Part shown: positions 13,741-21,681 of the stretch, in pieces
Position numbering within the stretch: the stretch's first letter is position 1
Layout: each line of letters starts with the position of its first letter
The notes under the pieces: generated by a model
The model's database searches: none
Seen by the model: the letters and a program-made list of their open reading frames with translations, nothing else
Told to the model about the DNA's origin: nothing
From: a virus
Length of the DNA: 22,901 nucleotides
Reading direction: 5' to 3' (one strand)
Virus record (IMG/VR): IMGVR_UViG_3300009034_000825
Coordinates: 1 to 22,901 of that record
Program-made: the position numbers and the translations under genes

Positions 13741-15285
13741 GTGGCAACTATGAGTAGTTTTGGTGAGATTGCTTCAGGAAGTAAAGGCTATTCAGCTTGG
13801 GCGTTAGATGTTGAACACGCCTTAGGTGATGGCAACCCAGCGCAGGGGCCTCAGTACATAATTTTCAAAGACGGTGCTTCCTCATACAAGGCACGTAGTG
13901 GGTTAACTGGCAAGATTCCCAGTTGGGGAAGCGACTCTAACGCGTGTGACCTCATAAACAACGCCATCGACGACTTATATGACACAAGCGATGCAGACTC
14001 AGGCAACCGAATAGGCGGAACCATCTGGTTTGCGCCAGGCTACTACTACATCGACGATACAATTTACATCAAAGAAGACGTGCAGTTGACAGGTGGCATC
14101 AGAGGCGGAAGAGAAAGCGTCAAAATCCTGTTGGAAGACGGCGCAGACTGCACCATGATCCGCAACCCAACAGTCACAGGCTACCCATACATCTACGGCA
14201 TGGCCATTTCAGGCTTAACGTTAGACGGCAACCGAGCCAACCAAACAGACAACACGATAGACGGAATCGCCATCCAAAACCCCGGTTTCCTCCGGATAGA
14301 AAACGTGTGCGTCACAAACATTCGCCGCAACGGCATACGAATCTGGGGAGCAGACAACGCTGGCGAACACACTAAGATTCTGAACAGTCTGATTTACAAC
14401 TGCGGCGTTGCTGGCGTAGTCGACGGCGACGGCGTTAAAGTTGAATATTACCAATATGACGTTGACATCGAAAACTGCAAGATACATCACTGCGAAGGCA
14501 ACGGAATCCGCCACGACACAGGCGGCTGGATAACCGGAAACAGCATCTGGCACAACACTGAAAGAGGCATAATGGTGGGCGAGGGCGGAGGCACAGGTCT
14601 CTACCACATTCAAGACAACATCGTTGACAACAACAAGCTGTCCGCAATATACCTCTACAACACGTGCTTAGACAGCGTTATCACAGGCAACACGATGGCA
14701 GCTGGGGCAACATGCACACGCTACGGCATATACCTCAGAGACTGCAACAACATAATACTCAAAAACAATATAGCAAGAGATCGTCAAGATACTCCAACTC
14801 AAACAGTCGGCTTCTACATCGACACTGGATGTTCAAAAATCACGATGAAAGGCAACCGAGCATACGGCAACACCGCTGACCAATACCGCTTCTACTCTGG
14901 AACAGACAGCGAATGGGATGGACATAAAGGATGCCCAAACACGCTTGACCTCAGCGGCGCAGCAGTTTCAAATGAGTTCATCATGCACACTCAACAAGAT
15001 CTCTACGTGACGATGGTAACAATTCTTTACGCGGAAGCTTCAAGCGCAGACGCTGGCGTAACAATCTCTATAGGAAGCATGCCTGGACATTCACCGACTT
15101 ATCTTTACACTGGCACCAGCGAAGTGAGCAAAGCGTTGTGGTACACGAAGAAGCTTATTGGAACCGATTTGGCGAACCACACTGTTGCAGCGGGCGACAC
15201 GATTGTCTGTAGCACGGCAGGCGGCAAAGTTGGCACTGGAGCAGTCCGCTTCATAGTTGACTATCTAACTGGTTTAACCATCTAA
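13741..15285 (+). CDS. Tailspike 1, right-handed beta-helix (pectate-lyase-like)
   Basis: A 514-residue protein with a short N-terminal part, then GGTIWFAPGYYYIDDTIYIK at about residues 93-112, the usual first turn of pectate-lyase-superfamily beta-helices. Many parallel turns follow: ISGLTLDGNRANQTDNTIDG, IENVCVTNIRRNGIRIWGAD, ILNSLIYNCGVAGV, ENCKIHHCEGNGIRH, TGNSIWHNTERGIMV, IQDNIVDNNKLSAIYLYNT, ITGNTMAAGAT and LKNNIARD. The last ~125 residues are a separate beta domain. Such proteins bind and often cut host surface polysaccharide; catalytic residues cannot be judged by eye. GTG 13741 or ATG 13750 could start it; GGAG lies 3 and 12 nt away respectively. Confidence 0.8.
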   Translation: MATMSSFGEIASGSKGYSAWALDVEHALGDGNPAQGPQYIIFKDGASSYKARSGLTGKIPSWGSDSNACDLINNAIDDLYDTSDADSGNRIGGTIWFAPGYYYIDDTIYIKEDVQLTGGIRGGRESVKILLEDGADCTMIRNPTVTGYPYIYGMAISGLTLDGNRANQTDNTIDGIAIQNPGFLRIENVCVTNIRRNGIRIWGADNAGEHTKILNSLIYNCGVAGVVDGDGVKVEYYQYDVDIENCKIHHCEGNGIRHDTGGWITGNSIWHNTERGIMVGEGGGTGLYHIQDNIVDNNKLSAIYLYNTCLDSVITGNTMAAGATCTRYGIYLRDCNNIILKNNIARDRQDTPTQTVGFYIDTGCSKITMKGNRAYGNTADQYRFYSGTDSEWDGHKGCPNTLDLSGAAVSNEFIMHTQQDLYVTMVTILYAEASSADAGVTISIGSMPGHSPTYLYTGTSEVSKALWYTKKLIGTDLANHTVAAGDTIVCSTAGGKVGTGAVRFIVDYLTGLTI

Positions 15286-15301
15286 TTTCGGTGGGAACGA
15301 A

Positions 15302-15712
15302 ATGGACCCTGCTAAATGGGATTACATGCGTTGGGACAAGTTTCGATGGGACGTGTTCCGCCCAGATTTTGACGACCTAGTTGAAAACGTCGAAAACGCA
15401 AGCACCCCAACCTTCGCAGACATCGTTAGCCGCGTAGAACACGCTAAGTCGCCAACATTCACGGATTTAATCGCAAAAATCGAAGACTCGAAAGCCCCTT
15501 CTTTCGCAGATTTGGTTACACAGATAGAAAACGCGAATCCACCTTCAAACCCATTTGACGTTTTGGTGGAGCGCATCGAAAGCGTGTCGCCTAAAAGTTT
15601 AGGAGGCATCGACCCCTGCATCGCAGGCGGATTCCGCACCGGACGGATACGTTGCGGCTGCTACCTTCCTTTATTTGATGAGCTGCTAGAGATAATAGAA
15701 AAAAGTGGCTAA
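15302..15712 (+). CDS. Short protein of WDxxR and 15-residue repeats between two tailspikes
   Basis: A 136-residue protein with a GGTGGG SD 6 nt before the ATG. It begins with three 5-residue repeats (KWDYM-RWDKF-RWDVF, Trp at 6, 11, 16). Then come units starting at F23, F38, F53 and F68, exactly 15 residues apart, with pattern F-x-D-(L/I)-(V/I)-x2-(I/V)-E-x-(A/S)-x2-P. A looser unit follows at F85 and a further one at the C-terminus (FDELLEIIEKSG). A Gly/Cys section (CIAGGFRTGRIRCGC) precedes the last unit. It is not recognised. Its stop is 2 nt before the TTG of tailspike 2, so it may be an adaptor or chaperone for the spike; that is inference. Confidence 0.7.
   Translation: MDPAKWDYMRWDKFRWDVFRPDFDDLVENVENASTPTFADIVSRVEHAKSPTFTDLIAKIEDSKAPSFADLVTQIENANPPSNPFDVLVERIESVSPKSLGGIDPCIAGGFRTGRIRCGCYLPLFDELLEIIEKSG
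15368..15592 (+). repeat. 45-bp-period tandem repeat in the gene at 15302
   Basis: Four units of exactly 45 bp begin at nt 15368, 15413, 15458 and 15503; a fifth begins at 15554 after a 6-bp insertion. The encoded consensus is F-(A/T/D)-D-L-V-x-x-I-E-x-A-x-x-P-T. Nucleotide copies are clearly diverged, so the repeat is old. Confidence 0.75.
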
Positions 15713-15714
15713 CC

Positions 15715-17370
15715 TTGGGACATCACAAAACTTTCGCTGAAAACGAAAAAATTCCAACCGAATACATCAACTATTGGCGCGACTACCGCAAATACGACAC
15801 CTACGCGGAAATCGTGGCTGCCGTGTCTGGTTTCGGCGCGTCAGACATGTTTAAACGTTACCTCTGCGTCGCTGATGGATACGAATATTACTGGAACGGA
15901 ACCGACCTCGTGAGGATTCCGTCTGCGACTGGCGGCGGAGGAAGCGCAGCAAAAGGTAACTATTCATACTTGATTTACAAAAGCGGTTCTGATTACTACG
16001 CTGAAGACAGCGACGGCAACGTGGTTTATGGTGGCTCTGGTGACGCTGGCGGAGTAGATGGAGCCGACGCCTCTGCGGTGATACAAGCAGTTATAGACGC
16101 AGAACCAACAGGAATCATATTTTTGAAAGGAGGCACTTACGACGTTAGCAACGCTTCTCTCAAACTTCAAAATGACACAGCCTACCATTTTAGAGGAGAA
16201 GGAAAAGCATTCACCATTCTTAATGCGGGAAACGCAGCAGATGCCAAAGTTTTTGAAATTGTAGATTCTGGCAATTACCCAAACCACAACAAAAAACATC
16301 AAATTGAAGATTTATGTATGTGTGCCTACAATGGATATGGAATACATTGTGACTTCGCGAACCACGCTCAAAATAGCCTTCAAGTAACACCGAGATTTAC
16401 GCTTTCTCATCTGCGATTCGGTAAAGCCGAAGACGGTTTATATTGTAAATACGGCATGAAAATTAATGGCATCTACAAGCCAGTGATTAACGATATTGAA
16501 ATCCATGGCTATGCCGCCGACTCAATAGGGATTTGGCTTTTAACTACTAACACAGGCAGTTTGGCGTGTGGGGACGGTAGTTTTGTTGCGGTTCGTATAG
16601 AACTGTGGGGAACCGATGGAACGGGTATTTTATTTGATGCCACTGGCAGTGCGACCTCTGCCGTTAACCTACTGAATTTCTATGACTACGAATGTTTGGG
16701 TAGTTCCACGGCCACTGGATTGTACTTCAAAGCAAACGACAAGACTAAAGGCCATTTACAGATGATGTACTTTTACGGTTTCAGACTTGAATACATCGGT
16801 ACGGGAATCAAACTGGAGGGGTCGCCAACTTCTACCAGCGTGCAAACAATTAAGAACATCGTGTTTGACGCTGGAGACGTAGGTTGCCAAACACTCAACG
16901 TAAACGGAATAGGAACATTCGCCTACTTTGGTACAGGCATCACGTTCAGAAATTGTAACTTCTACCAAAGTGACATTGATTTATCGAATATGTTGGCAAG
17001 CCCAGCGGCTTCTGGCCGTTTCCACTTTGACAAATGCTATAACGGCGAAAGCATTGTTCTCGGCTCAGCAGATGTGGATTTATACTTCCACGATTGTGTT
17101 GGAGGACTTTATGTAAAAGACACAGTATTGTACAGTAGTGGCAAATCAACGGGAACAGGAGCAGAACAAACGATAGCACACGCCTTAACATTAACTGGCG
17201 ACGCTATTGCACCTGACCGAGTGATTTTAACTCCCAACGATGATGGAGTAGCTACGCTTTATGAAAGCACAGCCGCTGACACCACAAACATTTACGTAAC
17301 TGCGACCAACGCTAAAGCTTACACGTGGCAAGCTTTTGTGGACAGCGAAGAAATACACATCGCCAGGTGA
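15715..17370 (+). CDS. Tailspike 2, beta-helix protein
   Basis: A 551-residue protein. The N-terminus (HHKTFAENEKIPTEYINYWR and a domain ending YLCVADGYEYYWNGTDLVRI) looks like a virion-anchoring part, followed by a Gly-rich hinge (GGGGSAAKG). Then ADASAVIQAVIDAEPTGIIF...GGTYDVS at about residues 117-145 opens a right-handed beta-helix with turns such as LSHLRFGKAEDGLYCKYGMK and IGIWLLTTNTGS. The C-terminal ~75 residues (GTGAEQTIAHALTLTGDAIA... ending TWQAFVDSEE) form a small beta domain seen at many spike tips. It differs from tailspike 1, suggesting two receptors or enzymes. The TTG start is 2 nt after the upstream stop with only a weak SD, implying coupled translation. Confidence 0.75.
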   Translation: MGHHKTFAENEKIPTEYINYWRDYRKYDTYAEIVAAVSGFGASDMFKRYLCVADGYEYYWNGTDLVRIPSATGGGGSAAKGNYSYLIYKSGSDYYAEDSDGNVVYGGSGDAGGVDGADASAVIQAVIDAEPTGIIFLKGGTYDVSNASLKLQNDTAYHFRGEGKAFTILNAGNAADAKVFEIVDSGNYPNHNKKHQIEDLCMCAYNGYGIHCDFANHAQNSLQVTPRFTLSHLRFGKAEDGLYCKYGMKINGIYKPVINDIEIHGYAADSIGIWLLTTNTGSLACGDGSFVAVRIELWGTDGTGILFDATGSATSAVNLLNFYDYECLGSSTATGLYFKANDKTKGHLQMMYFYGFRLEYIGTGIKLEGSPTSTSVQTIKNIVFDAGDVGCQTLNVNGIGTFAYFGTGITFRNCNFYQSDIDLSNMLASPAASGRFHFDKCYNGESIVLGSADVDLYFHDCVGGLYVKDTVLYSSGKSTGTGAEQTIAHALTLTGDAIAPDRVILTPNDDGVATLYESTAADTTNIYVTATNAKAYTWQAFVDSEEIHIAR

Positions 17371-18232
17371 GCTGTTAGATTTAACGTATTGTGGAAGGTT
17401 TGGTTGGCTTAAAATGGGAGATGCAAGTGTAACACTCCGAACGTTAACAGTCGCGGGTTCACGCGATACTACAACTGGGTGGCGCGTTCCCTTAACTTGG
17501 CCCACCAGCACCATAGACATGGTAATTTTGCCAAGGGGTTCGCCACTTTTCCGTCTGGTGCCAGGCGTTTATGCGCATGAAGACGCAGTTGGGTTGACAG
17601 CCGATGTGGTGTTACATGGCGACCAAATTGAAGACAGTTCTAGCAGATATTTTGAAGTAGCATCCGAACCTAAAGACCATTATTTTTTAGATAGTCTCTA
17701 TTTTCGCGAGTGTCAACTACATGAACTTCCTATATGGCAGGCTTCACCTGGTTCAGCTACGTGGAAAACTTCACCTAACGACCCAAGAGAAAGATCCAAA
17801 ACGTGGATCGACACCTACGCCAGAGATGCACAAATCACGAAAGACGACGGTTCCACACAAGCTAGTTGGGCCTGCATCTTCGAGGGGTCACCTTACCCCC
17901 TCAGCAAAGAGTTTCGCGCCGCGTCGAGTCCAGTTTTTGGATTGTATGTAGTTGGTGAACCGAACAGCACACCCATGATGGACCCTGTCAGCCAAGCTCC
18001 TTATGGCTACGAAGAGCATGTGCCTATTTACATTAACACGGTGGACAGCACCGACGTGACTGGGACGGCGTTGCATTGGAAAATGAAAGCTGAACTGCGC
18101 TATGTGGCTGAAACGTATCCAACTGGCAGTTTGCGCAGCGTCGGCAGAGAAACGCCTGAACCAGTTCATTTGGGCGGCATGGTCATGTACCAAAGCAGAC
18201 ACACCTTGAATTATAGGAGGGACACAACTTAG
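17336..18232 (+). CDS. Probable neck/tail-terminator-like protein
   Basis: About 285-298 residues. A late segment (APYGYEEHVPIYINTVDSTD...LHWKMKAELRYVAETYPTGS LRSV) resembles tail terminator/completion proteins that cap the tail at the neck, and the end (VMYQSRHTLNYRRD) is a final beta strand. The first half is beta-rich and not recognised. The start is uncertain: TTG 17336 lies inside tailspike 2; AGGTGA at 17365-17370 points to a start just after, where the in-frame codons are CTG (17372), TTA (17375) and so on; ATG 17414 is further in. The resulting N-terminus (LLDLTYCGR) resembles the next gene's (LVSLTYGHG). The function is held with modest confidence. Confidence 0.5.
   Translation: MWTAKKYTSPGELLDLTYCGRFGWLKMGDASVTLRTLTVAGSRDTTTGWRVPLTWPTSTIDMVILPRGSPLFRLVPGVYAHEDAVGLTADVVLHGDQIEDSSSRYFEVASEPKDHYFLDSLYFRECQLHELPIWQASPGSATWKTSPNDPRERSKTWIDTYARDAQITKDDGSTQASWACIFEGSPYPLSKEFRAASSPVFGLYVVGEPNSTPMMDPVSQAPYGYEEHVPIYINTVDSTDVTGTALHWKMKAELRYVAETYPTGSLRSVGRETPEPVHLGGMVMYQSRHTLNYRRDTT
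18216..18220 (+). promoter_or_regulatory. Shine-Dalgarno GGAGG whose properly spaced in-frame codon is TTA
   Basis: GGAGG is followed by GACACAAC (8 nt) and TTA (18229-18231), which overlaps the preceding TAG stop. The first canonical in-frame codon, TTG at 18259, is 38 nt away. The spacing matches other well-formed starts in this window. Confidence 0.55.
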
Positions 18233-19107
18233 TTTCATTAACGTATGGACATGGATACTTGACGGACTGCGACGACACCACAGGCTGGAACGCCAACCAC
18301 AGCGCAGACCCGTTAACAAGTCTTTCGCTTGCAGTTGTTTATGGCGACCAATTCCGCATAATAGGCACATGCGATGCTGCGGCAGACGAATATGTTTACT
18401 ACGAAAAAGACATCCCCGACATCCTCAGCAACACTTACTCGAAATATTTGTTAAGGTGGAGAACAGGCAACAGTTCAGCGGGTTTAGGCGCGAAAGCGCA
18501 AATCTATTTTTCCGACTTAACGACGCAAACCATTCTAGGCGACCCTAACCCAGAATACAGCACAACTTGGCAAATTGCAAGCGGCACAGTGACAGCAGAC
18601 AAAACAATAGGTTCGTTAAGGCTTTGGGCAGACGACTATCCTAACTCAGTTGCGGCTGGCGAAAGCCACGTTTACTACGACTTTTTCTTGCTGTATAAAG
18701 CCCCATTCACGTTGCCAAACATAGCGGGTGGAATGAACATAGACTTTCCGCCACGCGAAGCCATATTGCAACCGCCAGGCAGAGATGTGAACATTACACA
18801 GAATTTAGGCACAGAATCGGCGGTCGTAAACATTGGTTGCGACTTAGATCAGAACACGTGGAAGCGTTCAGGCGACACCATAGACGGGCAAGTGTTTCTG
18901 GACATATTGCACAACCGAAGCAGCGAGCCGTGGCAGTGGTTGGACACGGGAAGCCACCAATTCAAAGTGTCCGTTCACCCAACTTTTCGGTGGCTGAACA
19001 ACGGCGACGGAAGCACATCTCGGCTACTAGACCTCGTTTTGAAGGAATACAGTTTAGGCGACAAAAGCAACGAAACCTACCTCGAAAGATATGGGATAGG
19101 ACTATAA
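18229..19107 (+). CDS. Tail protein: N-terminal jelly-roll domain plus Dit-like C-terminal domain
   Basis: The N-terminal ~165 residues look like a carbohydrate-binding jelly roll: LTDCDDTTGWNANHSADPLT, SKYLLRWRTGN and a closing HVYYDFFLLYK strand. The C-terminal part has PPGRDVNITQNLGTESAVVN IGCDL, then DGQVFLDILHNRSSEPWQW and SRLLDLVLKEYSLGDKSN. This resembles distal tail or baseplate ring proteins (Dit- or gpU-like). It would link tail to hub and bind host glycans. I set the start at 18229 because GGAGG is 8 nt upstream and the protein then begins LVSLTYGHG, similar to the preceding gene; the codon is TTA, so TTG 18259 is the conservative alternative. The stop is 1 nt before the next ATG. 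Confidence 0.6.
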   Translation, partial: LVSLTYGHGYLTDCDDTTGWNANHSADPLTSLSLAVVYGDQFRIIGTCDAAADEYVYYEKDIPDILSNTYSKYLLRWRTGNSSAGLGAKAQIYFSDLTTQTILGDPNPEYSTTWQIASGTVTADKTIGSLRLWADDYPNSVAAGESHVYYDFFLLYKAPFTLPNIAGGMNIDFPPREAILQPPGRDVNITQNLGTESAVVNIGCDLDQNTWKRSGDTIDGQVFLDILHNRSSEPWQWLDTGSHQFKVSVHPTFRWLNNGDGSTSRLLDLVLKEYSLGDKSNETYLERYGIGL

Positions 19108-19108
19108 C

Positions 19109-19375
19109 ATGAATGGTGGCGACGCCGTTTTGCTGTCTGTTGTGGTTTCTGTCGTGTTGATTGCCACAGGAGCCATCGACTTAGACTGGCAACTTGTCAG
19201 CTACAGATACAGCGAATGGCACCGCACGATAGACTACTGGGAATACAACCCTTTTCTGAAGATAAATTGGTGGTTGGCTTACGCTTTGAATGTGTTGCGT
19301 GTGGCTGGTGGGTGTTTGCTGTTGGGTTTCATGTTAAGCGAGTTGAGGTATCGGCTGGTGAAAAAACGTGGCTGA
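19109..19375 (+). CDS. Small membrane protein, two predicted transmembrane segments
   Basis: An 88-residue protein. A first hydrophobic segment is at residues 6-23 (AVLLSVVVSVVLIATGAI). A polar Trp/Tyr-rich loop follows (DLDWQLVSYRYSEWHRTIDY), and a second membrane segment is at about residues 55-77 (WLAYALNVLRVAGGCLLLGF). The end is basic (RYRLVKKRG). It begins 1 nt after the Dit-like gene and overlaps the next by 8 nt. Small membrane proteins in tail clusters can be holins or ejection components, but nothing here decides that. Confidence 0.65.
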   Translation: MNGGDAVLLSVVVSVVLIATGAIDLDWQLVSYRYSEWHRTIDYWEYNPFLKINWWLAYALNVLRVAGGCLLLGFMLSELRYRLVKKRG

Positions 19376-19652
19376 AACTGCGGTAAGCTACGTTTTCGCT
19401 TGGCACGCGCTATCTGATGCTTGCCCAAAATGTAGGGCGTTGAACGGTAGAGAATGGCACGACCAAGACTTATTTCAAGACGTTCTATGGGACCCTATTC
19501 ATGGCAACCTGTGGGACCTAAATGTTGACCGCAGCCTAATGCATGGTGGAAGCGGAACTTGCCGTTGCCAACTTGAAGTAAGGATTCATGTAGATGTTAA
19601 CGCTGTCCCCAGCTACGTAGAGCTTGTGGAACTAACAGAGATGTTGACATAA
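19368..19652 (+). CDS. Second MuF-like cysteine module protein, 94 aa
   Basis: A GTG start overlapping the membrane-protein gene by 8 nt. The protein has AWHALSDACPKCRALNGREW (C19, C22) and HGGSGTCRC (H59, C65, C67), i.e. CxxC-xx-LNG followed by His and CRC. This is the same type of pattern as in MuF-like minor head C-terminal domains and in the gene at 3696, though here it lies in the tail cluster. In some viruses such a module occurs fused to larger tail or toxin proteins. Its TAA shares a base with the next ATG (TAATG). It may work together with the following hydrophobic protein. Confidence 0.6.
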   Translation: MAETAVSYVFAWHALSDACPKCRALNGREWHDQDLFQDVLWDPIHGNLWDLNVDRSLMHGGSGTCRCQLEVRIHVDVNAVPSYVELVELTEMLT

Positions 19653-19981
19653 TGGTCCTGGTTCAAACGACTTTAGACGGTGCGAGATTGGAAACAAACA
19701 AAATCTTGCGCAATCTTGAGAACATAGAACTGAAAGCTTTGGCTGCAACAAGCGCGCTTCAAGGAACTTTAGGAATAGCGCGTAGGTTAACTGGAGACGA
19801 AAATCTTCAGCGTGGGATGGCAACTATGCAAAGAACTGTTGGGGTTGCCCAACAACTCACAATCGCGTTAACGACTCTTCAAGCTGCGCGTATGGCTGCT
19901 GGCGATCCGTTGGCTTGGGTGACTGCTGGTTTAGCTGTTGGTGGAGCAACGTTAAGTTTGTATGATGTGATTGGAAGATGA
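19652..19981 (+). CDS. Small helical/hydrophobic protein in the tape-measure position, 109 aa
   Basis: The protein starts with an amphipathic helix (TTLDGARLETNKILRNLENI), continues with Ala/Leu/Thr-rich helices (LAATSALQGTLGIARRLTGD, TVGVAQQLTIALTTLQAARM), and ends in a hydrophobic segment AWVTAGLAVGGATLSLYDVI. Helical Ala-rich composition with a C-terminal hydrophobic segment resembles a fragment of a tape-measure protein, and it is located just before the hub gene. At 109 residues it would specify only a very short tail. An ejection or membrane-pore protein is an alternative. It overlaps the hub gene by ATGA. Confidence 0.6.
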   Translation: MVLVQTTLDGARLETNKILRNLENIELKALAATSALQGTLGIARRLTGDENLQRGMATMQRTVGVAQQLTIALTTLQAARMAAGDPLAWVTAGLAVGGATLSLYDVIGR

Positions 19982-21624
19982 CTATTCCAGTTTACAAAAT
20001 TGAAACTTACACTGGTGCGGTTTTAGACCACACTATAGAGAAAGAGGCAAACGTTTACTTTAAAGAAATTATCACAGACGGTATCGGTCATTTTAGTTTC
20101 ACGGTTCCAACCAAAAAGAACGGCAACTACAAGTACGACGACATTGCGTTAAACGACAAAGTAAAAATCTGGATGGGCTACGACAGCGTCAGCGGTAATC
20201 CAGACTTCATAGGGAAAGTTGGGAAAATATCGGCTTCTCTTTCCCCTTACTTGCGTGTGATCTCTGATTTAAGTCAAGGCGAAATTCTGCTGAGACGCTT
20301 CAAAAAGAATAAGATGTATAGTGGAACTGGAGCCTCTACCATAGTCACGGAATGGGCTACCGACCTATCACTTGGCACTGGAGACATCACGGCAGACGCT
20401 ACAGCAGTCACTCTGGAAGTTCAAACCAAAAGCTATTTCGATTTGTTGCGGTGGATAAGTGACTACTGGGCCTCAGCTGGCAGTCAGATCAAGAAAGACT
20501 TCTATGTAGATGTGGATAACGACCTTGTGTGGAAAGCCAGACCTTTCAGAAGCGGGGCCTCAGTTGAAACGTTGACGGTAGGCGACAATATACTCAGCTA
20601 CCAAGTTTTAAGAGATATCGACGCCATTAAGAACGATATTGTTGTTTATGGCGCGCCAGAGAAACACTATCCTTCAGACAAAGACTTATACACAGAGCAG
20701 GATGCTTCTGAAACTTGTGCAGATGACGGTTGGACTATCAACAACGGAACACCTACTTTGTCTTGGTCAACAACTAAGGTTGTGGGTAACGAATCTCTAA
20801 GAGGTCAAACCACAGCAACAACTCTTTTTGTAGCAAACAGCCTTCCAGGAGTCACCAGTATAGACTGCACATCATGGAAAAAAAACAGCTACAAAGGCTT
20901 GCATTTCTGGGTTCACTTAAACTCAAGTGCCAGTGTTATAGCTGACATAATTATGAATGTTCGCGTGTTGTCTCCAGACACTTCAAACTATTGGGGTGCA
21001 TATTTGAATGGGTTGGGAAAAACAAGGGTTTCCGCTATGGATCAGTGGTTCGAGTTTGATTTGCCTTTCGTGTGGAACGCAGATGTTTTCACCGATCCAG
21101 TTTGGGATATTAAAGTAGGTAGCCCTGACTGGAGTAACGTTAGGGGCGTTCAGTGGTATGTTAACTTTAGTGGAGGAGGCACTTCAAACCTACGCATAGA
21201 TGGCATGTATTTCCGAAACGCGCCTTTCTCTGGAACTGCAACCGACGCTACATACAGTCAAAGGGATTTAGAAGTGACAGACGAAAAGTTGCTTAGTGAC
21301 AGCGACTGCGAGAAGCGCGCTGAAACGATTCTTTACATGAAGAAAGATCCGCCGGTTCAAATTGTCGTGACTACACTTGGAAACATGAACATTCTGGTTG
21401 GCGACCGACTTAGCATGACCATTCCAGCCGAAAACATCAGCGCAGCAAACTACGACGTTATCAGTGTAGAACATTCTATTTCAAGTCAAGGATTCATAAC
21501 GAAGGCAACTACGTTGGACAGTGCAAACATTAGGCAGCCGGTAACCCAAGATTCCATAATGCTATTAAGCGACTTGAATAGACAACTTAAAGAACTGTCG
21601 ATAGATGAGAAGCTGATAAGATAA
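19978..21624 (+). CDS. Baseplate hub/tail-associated protein with inserted jelly-roll domain
   Basis: A 548-residue protein. The N-terminal 230 residues (VYKIETYTGAVLDHTIEKEA, GHFSFTVPTKKNG, NDKVKIWMGYD, FIGKVGKIS, then VYGAPEKHYPSDKD) and the C-terminal 130 (CEKRAETILYMKKDPP VQIVV, NILVGDRLSMTI, NYDVISVEHSI) together match the split layout of tail hub proteins of the gp27/gp44 type. Between them, residues about 242-418, sits an extra beta domain beginning CADDGWTINNGTP and ending NLRIDGMYFRNAPF, typical of carbohydrate-binding jelly rolls. It should form the tail tip and contact the host. ATG start overlapping the previous TGA. No peptidase or lysozyme domain is seen. Confidence 0.7.
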   Translation: MTIPVYKIETYTGAVLDHTIEKEANVYFKEIITDGIGHFSFTVPTKKNGNYKYDDIALNDKVKIWMGYDSVSGNPDFIGKVGKISASLSPYLRVISDLSQGEILLRRFKKNKMYSGTGASTIVTEWATDLSLGTGDITADATAVTLEVQTKSYFDLLRWISDYWASAGSQIKKDFYVDVDNDLVWKARPFRSGASVETLTVGDNILSYQVLRDIDAIKNDIVVYGAPEKHYPSDKDLYTEQDASETCADDGWTINNGTPTLSWSTTKVVGNESLRGQTTATTLFVANSLPGVTSIDCTSWKKNSYKGLHFWVHLNSSASVIADIIMNVRVLSPDTSNYWGAYLNGLGKTRVSAMDQWFEFDLPFVWNADVFTDPVWDIKVGSPDWSNVRGVQWYVNFSGGGTSNLRIDGMYFRNAPFSGTATDATYSQRDLEVTDEKLLSDSDCEKRAETILYMKKDPPVQIVVTTLGNMNILVGDRLSMTIPAENISAANYDVISVEHSISSQGFITKATTLDSANIRQPVTQDSIMLLSDLNRQLKELSIDEKLIR

Positions 21625-21639
21625 CCACTACCCAAAACT

Positions 21640-21653
21640 TTAACTTCGGTTAA
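21640..21653 (+). terminator. Hairpin with cUUCGg tetraloop after the hub gene
   Basis: TTAAC-TTCG-GTTAA forms a 5-bp stem closed by C-G around UUCG, an unusually stable loop, 15 nt after the hub stop. It is followed by CCCAAAATTGGGG, another small inverted repeat, but no long T-run. It could be an RNA processing or stability element before the last plus-strand gene. Confidence 0.3.
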
Positions 21654-21681
21654 CCCAAAATTGGGGCGTTAGGTGAGTTCG

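Noticed and set aside
14221-14613. 130-residue minus-strand frame inside tailspike 1
   Set aside because: Antisense to a clear beta-helix protein. Its Val/Ala-rich sequence mirrors the codons of the sense strand and no SD precedes it.
17888-18370. 160-residue minus-strand frame
   Set aside because: Antisense across the junction of two tail genes, with no SD and no recognisable motif.
21673-21681. GTG start for the last plus-strand membrane protein
   Set aside because: It falls within the AGGTGA SD; TTG 21682 is at a better distance.
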